NCBI GenBank assembly: GCA_963789165.1
Contig: CAWBJP010000012.1
Location: forward strand, 186,001-250,000
Direction: 5' to 3'
Source of the DNA: CAWBJP01 sp963789165
GTDB taxonomy: Bacteria > Actinomycetota > Acidimicrobiia > IMCC26256 > BP-133
Length of the DNA stretch: 64,000 bases
Shown here in pieces: positions 57,440 to 64,000 of the stretch. The notes under the pieces are model-generated. The model was not told the DNA's origin. It ran no database searches and saw only the letters and a program-made list of their open reading frames with translations. A program made the position numbers and the translations under genes. The stretch's first letter is position 1. Each line of letters opens with the position of its first letter.

Positions 57440-59578
57440 TTACGGGGTCATGCCCAGCTGGTCGAAGAGGAAGGCGTAGTAGTCGGTGTACGTCTCGACC
57501 GTGCTGCGCACCAGGTCGGCACCGCCATGGCCGGCGTGGGCCTCGATGCGGAGCAGGACGGGGCCGCCGGTGGTGGCCGCCTGAAGGGCGGCGGTCATCT
57601 TGCGGGCGTGGAGCGGGTCGACCCGGTCGTCCGAATCCGAGGAGGCGAACAGCACCGCCGGGTAGGCCGTGTCCGCCTCGACGTGGTGGTAGGGGGAGTA
57701 GGCGTAGAGCCAGCCGAAGTCCTCCTCCCGCTCCGCCGAGCCGTATTCCGGCACCCACGTCCGGCCGCTGCCGAAGAGGTGGTAGCGGACCATGTCCAGC
57801 AACGGGACCTCGCAGATCACGGCCCGGAAAAGGTCGGGCCGCTGGGTGAGGACAGCGCCTACCAGCAGGCCTCCGTTGGAGCCGCCGCGGATGGCCAGGC
57901 GGTCCGGCCGGGTGTAGCCCTGCGCCGTCAGGTGCTCGGCGGCGGCGATGAAGTCGTCGAAGACGTTCTGCTTGTTGCCCCGCATGCCGGCCCGGTGCCA
58001 GTCCTCGCCGTACTCGAGCCCGCCCCGGAGATTGGCCAGGGCGAAGCCGCCGCCCGCCTCCAGCCAGGGGTAGAGGCTGCCCTGGAAGGTCGGCTGCATG
58101 TTCACGGCGAACCCGCCGTAGCCGTAGAGGAGGAACGGGGTGGATCCGTCCCGGGGCAGGTTCTGGCGGTGGACGAGGAACATCGGCACCCGGGTGCCGT
58201 CCCTGGAGGAGTAGAAGACCTGCTCGACGGTGTAGGGCCCGGGGTCGACGGGCACCGCCACCTTGGACCACCGCTCGGTCGTGCCATGAGCGATCGAGGT
58301 GCGGTAGATCTCCGGTGGCGTGGTGAAGGAATGGAAGCTGAAGTAGGCCTCGTCCTCGTCGGGGTGTCCCTGGAGGCCGCTCGACGAGCCGATGCCCGGG
58401 AGGGCCACGGTCCGGACCATCTCACCGTCGAGGGTACGGATCTCGATCTCGTTGGCTGCGTCCCGCAGGTAGGTGAGGGCCAGGTGCCCGCCCACCACCG
58501 ACGCGTCGACGAGCACGGCGTCGGGCGCTTCGGGGACGACCTCGGTCCAGTGGCGGCGTGCGGGAGTGGCGGGGTCGGCCCGGAGCACATGCAGACGGGA
58601 GGCCCCGTCGTCGGTCGTGACGTAGAAGCGGTCCTCCCAGGCCTCGACCCAGAACTTCGCCTCCACCCCCACGATGAGGGTCTGCCATGGCGAGCCGGCG
58701 TGACGCAGGTCACGGAAGTGGATCTCGTCCCGGCTGAACGTGCTCACCTGGTAGAAGAGCCAGTGCCCGTCGCGCGACAGGTAGGGCCACACGAACTGCT
58801 CCGGGTCACCGGTGCGCTCCCGGATGACCGGGTCGCCGGCCGGGTCGGTTCCCAGCGCGTGGAACCTGATCTCGGCGTAGCCGGGCCGCTCGGCCACCGG
58901 GATCGACGGGTCGGTGGGGAGCCACGTGTAGTAGAAGCCGTCCCCGGCCGGCGTCCACGACGGGCTGGCGTACTTGGCCCCCTCGATGCGGTCCACGTCG
59001 CTGACCCGGCCGCTGGCCACGTCCATCACGTGGAGGGTGGCCTCGTCGGCGTTGTTCTCGCTCAGGGCGTAGGCCAGTGTCCTCCCGTCGTAGGACGGCA
59101 CCCACTGTCCCAGCGACGTGCTGCCGTCGTCCGAGAGGGCGTTGGGATCGATGAGCACGTGCTCGGAACCGTCTCCGTCTTCACGCTGGTAGAGGACCGC
59201 CTTCTCCTGGCCGGCCTTCCGGCGGGTGAAGAACGACCGGCTGCCGTAGTGGGAGGGGATGGACACCGAGTCGACGTAGAGCACCTGACGGAGGCGCTCG
59301 GCCAGCCCCGGCCGGCCGTCGAGCTGCTCGAGCTCGTGGCGGGCGAAGCTGTTCTGGTCCTTCATCCAGTCCTGCACCTCGGCTGACGGGGCGTCCTCCA
59401 GCCAGCGGTAGGGGTCGGCCACCGGCACGCCGTGGATGTTCTCCACCACGTCGTCGGTCCGCGACGGGGGGTAGGCGCGGCTGTTCCCGGAGTCGCCGGC
59501 GGCGGGTTGCCCTCCCGGGGGAAGCAGCGCCGGACCGGCGAGGGCCACGAGGATGAAGAGACCGACGAAGCGGTGCAT
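57440..59578 (-). CDS. Prolyl oligopeptidase family serine peptidase
   Basis: A 712-residue secreted peptidase. It has a signal peptide (HRFVGLFILVALAGPALLPP), a seven-bladed propeller (PYRWLEDAPSAEVQDWMKDQNSF at the entry) and the C-terminal hydrolase domain. Ser is in LAIRGGSNGGLLVG, Asp in SSDSDDRVDPLHARKM and His in EAHAGHGGAD. Prolyl oligopeptidases cleave short peptides after Pro. The ATG at 59578 follows AAGGA by 8 bases; the longer frame starting at 59650 has no site and no hydrophobic start. Confidence 0.94.
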   Translation of the reverse strand: MHRFVGLFILVALAGPALLPPGGQPAAGDSGNSRAYPPSRTDDVVENIHGVPVADPYRWLEDAPSAEVQDWMKDQNSFARHELEQLDGRPGLAERLRQVLYVDSVSIPSHYGSRSFFTRRKAGQEKAVLYQREDGDGSEHVLIDPNALSDDGSTSLGQWVPSYDGRTLAYALSENNADEATLHVMDVASGRVSDVDRIEGAKYASPSWTPAGDGFYYTWLPTDPSIPVAERPGYAEIRFHALGTDPAGDPVIRERTGDPEQFVWPYLSRDGHWLFYQVSTFSRDEIHFRDLRHAGSPWQTLIVGVEAKFWVEAWEDRFYVTTDDGASRLHVLRADPATPARRHWTEVVPEAPDAVLVDASVVGGHLALTYLRDAANEIEIRTLDGEMVRTVALPGIGSSSGLQGHPDEDEAYFSFHSFTTPPEIYRTSIAHGTTERWSKVAVPVDPGPYTVEQVFYSSRDGTRVPMFLVHRQNLPRDGSTPFLLYGYGGFAVNMQPTFQGSLYPWLEAGGGFALANLRGGLEYGEDWHRAGMRGNKQNVFDDFIAAAEHLTAQGYTRPDRLAIRGGSNGGLLVGAVLTQRPDLFRAVICEVPLLDMVRYHLFGSGRTWVPEYGSAEREEDFGWLYAYSPYHHVEADTAYPAVLFASSDSDDRVDPLHARKMTAALQAATTGGPVLLRIEAHAGHGGADLVRSTVETYTDYYAFLFDQLGMTP

Positions 59579-59682
59579 TCCGGCGATCCTTGCAGCCGTG
59601 ACCCCCGGCGCGCCGGAAGATTTCCCGGCGCCGCCCTCCGGCCGTGTCAACCAAAACCGGCCCTGAGGCGTCAGTTCCCCCG

Positions 59683-60210
59683 ATGATGAGACTCATGGCC
59701 GCGCCGGCGGAGACAGACCAACCAGGAGCCCAGGACCTCGACCTGCGCGACCTGTACCGGGTACACCGTGCCGCCCTGGTACGGCTCGCCGCCCTGTTGG
59801 TGGGGGACGAGGCCGAAGAGGTCGTCCACGACGCCTTCGTGCGCGCCCACGTGGCCTGGGACCGTCTCCGGGACCCGGAACGGGCCCTGTCCTATCTGCG
59901 CAGTGCGGTGCTCAACGGGGCGCGTTCCCGGCTGCGCCACCTGCGGGTGGTGGATCGCACCCGTCTGGTCCCTCCCGGACCGGGCCGGTCGGCGGAGGCG
60001 GTGGCGATGGCCGCCGAGGACCACCGGCGGGTCGTCGCCGCCCTGCGGTCGCTGCCCACCCGGCAGCGGGAGTGCCTCGCCCTGCGTTACTACCTCGACC
60101 TCTCCGAGGCCGAGATCGCCGCCACCCTCGGCATCTCGTCCGGCTCGGTCAAGACCCATGTCCACCGCGGGCTGGCCGCGCTGGCCGATCGCCTGGAGGA
60201 GGCCCCATGA
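59683..60210 (+). CDS. RNA polymerase ECF sigma factor
   Basis: A 175-residue ECF sigma factor of the SigE-like type. Region 2 reads LYRVHRAALVRLAALLVGDEAEEVVHDAFVRAHVAWDRLRDPERALSYLRSAVLNGARS. Region 4 reads LRSLPTRQRECLALRYYLDLSEAEIAATLGISSGSVKTHVHRGLAALADRL. The start is uncertain among ATGs at 59683, 59686 and 59695. The TGA overlaps the ATG of the membrane-bound partner (ATGA), which should be its anti-sigma factor. Confidence 0.9.
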   Translation: MMRLMAAPAETDQPGAQDLDLRDLYRVHRAALVRLAALLVGDEAEEVVHDAFVRAHVAWDRLRDPERALSYLRSAVLNGARSRLRHLRVVDRTRLVPPGPGRSAEAVAMAAEDHRRVVAALRSLPTRQRECLALRYYLDLSEAEIAATLGISSGSVKTHVHRGLAALADRLEEAP

Positions 60211-61085
60211 ACACGGACGACCGCCTGCGCAATGCCCTGGCCGAACACGCCGCCGCCGTGCCCGACCCGCCCGACCGCTGGTCCGAGGTGGAGGCCGGCG
60301 CCGCCCGGCTCCGGCGGCGGAACCGGTGGCGCGCCGGTGGGTTCACCGGCGTGGGCCTGGTGGCCGCGGCCACGGTGATGGTCGTGGCCATCGGCACCCT
60401 GGGCGACAAGGGGCCGCAGGTGGTGGAGACCCGACCCGCCGACCAGCCGGCGACGGCCGTGCCCGGGCCGGACACGCCACCGCTGCTCTGGCCCTTCCGC
60501 ACGGTGGACGAAGCCCGTCAGTGGCAGGAGGAGGGCGAGCCGCAGGGCCACTCGCCGTGGCACGCCGACGCCGAGGCCACCGCCATCGCCTTCACCACCG
60601 GGTACCTCGGCTTCTCCGGCATCGATCGGGTCGTCGAGGCCGAGATCGACGGTGCCGAGGCCCGGGTCACGGTCGGCTACCCGACCGAGGGCGACAACAT
60701 CTCCTCCGCCGCCACCATCCTGCTGGTCCGTCTGGGGGACGGAGCCGACGCGCCCTGGGAGGTGGTGGGCACCGCCGACGACGACTACTTCAGCATCACC
60801 GTCCCCGAGGCTGGTGCCGCCGTCACGTCCCCCCTCGACGTCTCCGGGAGGATCACCGGCGTGGACGAGAGCGTCCACGTCCAGGTCCACCAGCCGTCCA
60901 CGTCCCGCCCGCTCGGGGAATCGCCCTGCTGCGGAGCCGAGGGGGGCGAGGACTCCCCCTGGCAGCGCACGGTGGCCTACGCCGGCGCCACCGACCCCTT
61001 CCTCACCATCGTCGCCTCCACCGGTGGTCACATCACCGACGTCGAACGCTTCGTGGTCGTCGGCGTGCGCAAGCCTTCCAGGTGA
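60207..61085 (+). CDS. Membrane protein with Gmad2 domain, probable anti-sigma partner
   Basis: A 292-residue protein. A short cytoplasmic N-terminus (DDRLRNALAEHAAAVPDPPDRWSEVEAGAARLRRR) and one membrane helix (GGFTGVGLVAAATVMVVAIG) lead to an outside domain. Its C-terminal about 90 residues match the Gmad2 immunoglobulin-like fold (PLDVSGRITGVDESVHVQVHQPS). The N-terminal segment resembles that of partner proteins encoded after SigE-like sigma factors, and the ATGA overlap supports this. No zinc-binding anti-sigma motif is visible. Confidence 0.82.
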   Translation: MNTDDRLRNALAEHAAAVPDPPDRWSEVEAGAARLRRRNRWRAGGFTGVGLVAAATVMVVAIGTLGDKGPQVVETRPADQPATAVPGPDTPPLLWPFRTVDEARQWQEEGEPQGHSPWHADAEATAIAFTTGYLGFSGIDRVVEAEIDGAEARVTVGYPTEGDNISSAATILLVRLGDGADAPWEVVGTADDDYFSITVPEAGAAVTSPLDVSGRITGVDESVHVQVHQPSTSRPLGESPCCGAEGGEDSPWQRTVAYAGATDPFLTIVASTGGHITDVERFVVVGVRKPSR

Positions 61086-61094
61086 TGCGCTGAC

Positions 61095-62807
61095 CTACGG
61101 CTCCCGGCGCAGCTCGATCAGGCTCGCATCGGCCGGGCCACTCACCACGATGGCGCCGTCGGCCCGGACGAGGACGTCGGCGGAGTAGTTCATGAGCGGC
61201 AGGCCGAAGCCCACCGTCTTCGTCGGGAGCCCGCTCGCCACCTCGGTCGGCGCCCCACCCGCCGGGTCGATGCGCACCAGGCGGCCGGCATCGCCTTCCA
61301 CCACCAGCAGGCTCCCGTCCCGGTCGACGGCCACGCCCTCGGGCCCATCGAGTCCCGACGCCACGACCGACGGCATCCCGGTGGCCAGGTCGACGGCCAG
61401 CACCCGGCTCCCGCCGTGGTCGGAGACGTAGACCACACCCCGGGACCGGTCGAAGGCGATGCCCGAGGGGCTGACGAGCCCCTGGATCACGGGCGTCTTG
61501 GACCCGGTGCCGGGGTCGACCTCGAACACGGCGCCCAGGGCCTGGTCGCCCACCAGCAAATGACCGTCGGCTCCTTCCCGCACGGTCCAGGGGATCCCGA
61601 AGCCGCTCGCCACCGGATGGCGCTTCCCGGTCTTCGTGTCCAGGCGGAAGATGCGGCCCTGGGGCGGCAGGAGGTCGCTGAGGTACACGTCCGAGCCGAT
61701 CTGGACAGCGCCGGGGCTGAGCAGCTGCAGGTTGTCGGGGTTCAGCAGCCGGCTGAGCCGGGTGGACGCTCCGTCCCGCACCCGGTTGATGGAGGTGACG
61801 TCGCCCACCAGGATTGATCCGTCCGGTGTCTCGCTCACCGAGACCGGCAGCGTGAGGAGCCGGTCGGGCAGGACGGGGTCGAGGGTGCCGGTGGCCACGT
61901 TCACCCGCCGCAGCCCGCCCCGGTTGAAGTTCGTGACCCAGATCTCGCCGTCGGGATGGACGACGGAGTTGTCGAGCCCGGGCTCGCCCCGGGCCAGGAA
62001 CGTCTTGGCCCCGGTCGACCGGTCCACCCGCCACACCGTGCCGGTATCGGCCTCGAGCACCACCAGATTGGACTGGGGGTCCATCCGCACCGAGACCAGG
62101 TAGCCGAACCCGTCGACGAGGGGTCGTACCGTGCGGGCGTCGACGTCGACCACGTCGATCCGGCCGGCCCACATCTGGGGGATGTAGGCCAGGCCGTCGG
62201 GACCGAAGGCGAAGCCGTTGGGCGCGTTCATGGGCCGGATCAGGGGAATCGCCGGCTTCACCCCGGCCGGATCGATCTCCCACAGCCCGCCGGGATGGGA
62301 AGGGTCGCCGAACGAGAGGTCGGTGGCGAACAGCCGGCCCTCGGCGTTGAAGGCGACGGCGTTGGGCAGCGAATTGCCGTCGCCCAGATGGGAGCCCACC
62401 ACCTGGCGGTCCTGGCCGTCGGGGGACATGCGGACGACGCTGAGCCCGAGCAGGTTGCTGACGTAGAGGTTGCCGTCCGGACCCACGCTGATGTCGTCGG
62501 GCACGAGCGGTTCGGCGTCGAACTCGGCGGCGATGGTGGTGAGCTCACCCGTGGCCAGGTCGAGGCGGACGATCCTGTTGGTGAGCGCCAGGCAGATGTA
62601 CAGGCCCCCCTTGCCGTCGAGGGCCACGCCGTCGGTGATGCTCAGGGGATTGGGCTCGGCCAGGTAGCGGACGTCGTAGCCGGCGGCGGTGATCCCGGGA
62701 ACGGGGCCGCCGGTGGCGGCCGGATCCGAGCCGGCCGGGACCGCGGGCAGGACCGCGCCGGTGAGCCCGAACACCACGACGACCAGCCGGATCACGGCCG
62801 AGCGCAT
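61095..62807 (-). CDS. Secreted NHL/SMP-30-like beta-propeller protein
   Basis: A 570-residue protein with a signal peptide (RSAVIRLVVVVFGLTGAVLPAVPA). Repeated strands of the NHL/SMP-30 type (GLYICLALTNRIVRLDLATGEL, PDDISVGPDGNLYVSNLLG, NGFAFGPDGLAYIPQMWAG, EGVAVDRDGSLLVVEGDAGRLVRIDPAGG) cover it, about 12 blades that could be two propellers. Such proteins bind or hydrolyse lactones or act as ligand-binding scaffolds. No active-site call is possible by eye. Confidence 0.85.
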   Translation of the reverse strand: MRSAVIRLVVVVFGLTGAVLPAVPAGSDPAATGGPVPGITAAGYDVRYLAEPNPLSITDGVALDGKGGLYICLALTNRIVRLDLATGELTTIAAEFDAEPLVPDDISVGPDGNLYVSNLLGLSVVRMSPDGQDRQVVGSHLGDGNSLPNAVAFNAEGRLFATDLSFGDPSHPGGLWEIDPAGVKPAIPLIRPMNAPNGFAFGPDGLAYIPQMWAGRIDVVDVDARTVRPLVDGFGYLVSVRMDPQSNLVVLEADTGTVWRVDRSTGAKTFLARGEPGLDNSVVHPDGEIWVTNFNRGGLRRVNVATGTLDPVLPDRLLTLPVSVSETPDGSILVGDVTSINRVRDGASTRLSRLLNPDNLQLLSPGAVQIGSDVYLSDLLPPQGRIFRLDTKTGKRHPVASGFGIPWTVREGADGHLLVGDQALGAVFEVDPGTGSKTPVIQGLVSPSGIAFDRSRGVVYVSDHGGSRVLAVDLATGMPSVVASGLDGPEGVAVDRDGSLLVVEGDAGRLVRIDPAGGAPTEVASGLPTKTVGFGLPLMNYSADVLVRADGAIVVSGPADASLIELRREP

Positions 62808-62885
62808 TCCTGTCCCCCCTCGCCTGGCAAGCCCTTCCAGCTTGGCAGCCGCCCCCTGCCGGGCGCCACCTTGGAACGGCCGGCG

Positions 62886-63350
62886 TCAGGCCTTGCGGCC
62901 GTAGGCGACCATGTCGGCGGCCAGGCGGGCCAGGAGGTCGGCCAGCGCCTCCCGTTCGTTCTCCGGCCAGGAGTCGAGGATCTCGACCAGGGTGCGGCGC
63001 CACGACTCCCGCAGCTTCCTCAGCGCTTCCCGGCCCGCGGGGGCGAGGGCGAGCATGGTGACCCGGCCGTCCTTCGGATCACCGGTGCGTTCCACCAGGC
63101 CGGCCTGCTCCAGTTCCTTGACCTGGCGGCTGGCGGTGGAGATCTCGACCCCGAGCCGGCTGGCCAGGTCGGACAGGCGCACGGGACCGCACTCGGCGAT
63201 GCCCCGGAGCACCGGGTAGGCGGCCCGATCGAGGGGCAGCCCCGCCCCGGCCCGGACGCGCTCGCCGATGCGGCGCAGATGCGAGGGCCGCCCCAGGGTG
63301 AGGAGGGCCTCGTCCACCTTGATCAGAACCGGGTCGTCGGAATGGAGCAC
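62886..63350 (-). CDS. MarR-family transcriptional regulator
   Basis: A 154-residue winged-helix repressor: LTLGRPSHLRRIGERVRAGAGLPLDRAAYPVLRGIAECGPVRLSDLASRLGVEISTASRQVKELEQAGLVERTGDPKDGRVTML. All elements of MarR are present. The GTG at 63350 is the likely start; the longer ATG at 63395 would put a repeat-encoded peptide (MSRQAKSHQ) at its N-terminus. It is divergent from a membrane protein across the operator-like region at 63451-63497 and probably controls both. Confidence 0.9.
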   Translation of the reverse strand: MLHSDDPVLIKVDEALLTLGRPSHLRRIGERVRAGAGLPLDRAAYPVLRGIAECGPVRLSDLASRLGVEISTASRQVKELEQAGLVERTGDPKDGRVTMLALAPAGREALRKLRESWRRTLVEILDSWPENEREALADLLARLAADMVAYGRKA

Positions 63351-63369
63351 GGAGCATCTGTTCCCTTGT

Positions 63370-63446
63370 TGATGGCTCTTCGCCTGGCGGCTCATCGCTG
63401 TGTGGTCGGGGGCCCCAGCCCCAACCACCGGCCGTCGCTTCGCGAC
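63370..63446. repeat. Modular repeat, copy 2 (upstream of MarR)
   Basis: On the minus strand: hairpin at 63434-63446 (GTCGC-loop-GCGAC), G-rich stretch, TGGGGCCCCC at 63408-63417, 12-nt spacer, and the 26-nt block at 63370-63395 that matches copy 1 exactly. The block begins with ATG in frame with the MarR gene and could be its N-terminal codons. Confidence 0.75.
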
Positions 63447-63450
63447 GACC

Positions 63451-63497
63451 CTTGTATGTACGAAGCAACTGAATTAGAACATACTTGTACGACACAA
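63451..63497. promoter_or_regulatory. MarR operator region
   Basis: Two related sequences, CTTGTATGTACGAAGCAACT and CTTGTACGACACAACT, lie in the same orientation. The second contains the inverted repeat TTGT-ACGAC-ACAA, the size and form of a MarR site. They sit in an A+T-rich segment between divergent starts, in the right place to repress both genes. Confidence 0.55.
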
Positions 63498-63539
63498 CTA
63501 AATCGCCCTTTTCGTCATCCCCCTTCTGGAGGTCGTGCG

Positions 63540-64000
63540 ATGACCAAGCGACTGGGTTCCTTCCTCGCTCTCGGGCTCTTCGGGGTGGTCCTCCTCCTGG
63601 GCGGTCTGGCCTGGGATGCCGTGCTCCATGCCGCCGACCCCACCCTCGCCGGACGTGAAGGGCTCTTCACCACCGGCAATCCCGGCCACCTTCTGCTGGG
63701 CGCGGGGATGATCGCCGTGGTGCTCGGCCTGCTCGGCGCGGCGGCCACCGCCCTGTCCATGAGCGGGAGCCGGATGCTGGCTCGACCCGCCTCCCGGCAC
63801 GCGTTCGTGGGTGCCAGCCTGGCGCTCGTTCTGGCCGCGGCCGCGGTGACCTCCTGGTCCGCCACCGTCGAATCCGACCACCCGCGCATGACCACGGCCG
63901 CCGGGCACGACGATGCCGCGCCGGCCTCCCCTGGCCACGCCAACGCCGAGCTGGCCTCCGCCGTCGGTCACGACCCCCTCGCCGCGGATCAAGGCCATGA
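63540..64000 (+). CDS. Membrane protein, unknown (3' partial)
   Basis: The first 153 residues are visible; the frame is open at the right edge. There are three predicted membrane helices (LGSFLALGLFGVVLLLGGLAW, HLLLGAGMIAVVLGLLGAAATAL and FVGASLALVLAAAAVTSW), then a His-rich region (TTAAGHDDAAPASPGHANAE). GGAGGTCGTGCG precedes ATG, a good ribosome-binding site. The His-rich tail could bind metal. It is probably controlled by the divergent MarR gene. Confidence 0.75.
   Translation, partial: MTKRLGSFLALGLFGVVLLLGGLAWDAVLHAADPTLAGREGLFTTGNPGHLLLGAGMIAVVLGLLGAAATALSMSGSRMLARPASRHAFVGASLALVLAAAAVTSWSATVESDHPRMTTAAGHDDAAPASPGHANAELASAVGHDPLAADQGH

Overview
The window is 64 kb of very GC-rich, densely coding DNA with actinobacterial gene content: SARP and LuxR regulators, class III cyclase fusions, an F420/PPOX-type flavoprotein, RHH/MazF and YefM/YoeB toxin-antitoxin pairs, and SpoIIE/anti-sigma type signalling. 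The style fits Actinomycetota, possibly class Acidimicrobiia; that placement is inference from gene content. No rRNA, tRNA, CRISPR array, integrase or transposase was recognised.

Layout. 1-2.1 kb: end of a DUF5985 protein, an NhaA antiporter and a MOSC protein. 2.2-6.7 kb (minus): GAF-SpoIIE phosphatase, FAD monooxygenase, and a Rieske domain fused to a thiamine-diphosphate enzyme. 6.8-14.2 kb (minus): a signalling operon with a receiver-anti-sigma-type ATPase, a receiver-kinase whose phosphoacceptor His is Asn, and a hybrid kinase with 12 HAMP-type units. 14.5-18.2 kb: a coiled-coil protein, a cupredoxin-fold protein without most copper ligands, a DUF91-like protein, tandem hairpins, a thermonuclease and a 159-bp palindromic (MITE-like) element. 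18.3-26.4 kb: an acyl-CoA dehydrogenase whose 3' end is repeated at 26.35 kb. The bracketed 6.8 kb carries a toxin-antitoxin pair next to each repeat, an amidohydrolase and a SARP regulator. 26.4-36.2 kb: a degenerate cupin, two convergent cyclase-ATPase-TPR paralogues, a kelch propeller protein and a hydrolase-cyclase fusion. 36.2-37.8 kb: a stand-alone RAM domain, an A+T-rich patch with a small amphipathic protein, and a class I glutamine amidotransferase. 37.8-48.2 kb (minus): a six-gene transglutaminase / circularly permuted ATP-grasp / alpha-E operon, largely coupled by 4-nt overlaps. 48.3-56 kb: LuxR-type regulators, a methyltransferase and small proteins. 55.8-64 kb: a GH26-like protein, PPOX protein, prolyl oligopeptidase, ECF sigma factor with its membrane partner, an NHL propeller, and a MarR regulator divergent from a membrane protein.

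How the genes may work together. Two regions look like multi-component systems: the partner-switching/phosphorelay block at 2-14 kb, and the operon at 38-48 kb, a family set predicted to make or process peptide-like amide bonds. Six large regulators of the cyclase/NTPase/TPR type lie between 22 and 54 kb.

Reading caution. At least eight genes need a single-base frame correction (near 2322, 2890, 9523, 14990, 15875, 16235-16265, 16345, 23450 and 47265). These look more like assembly indels than decay, because the sequence on both sides still encodes good domains.
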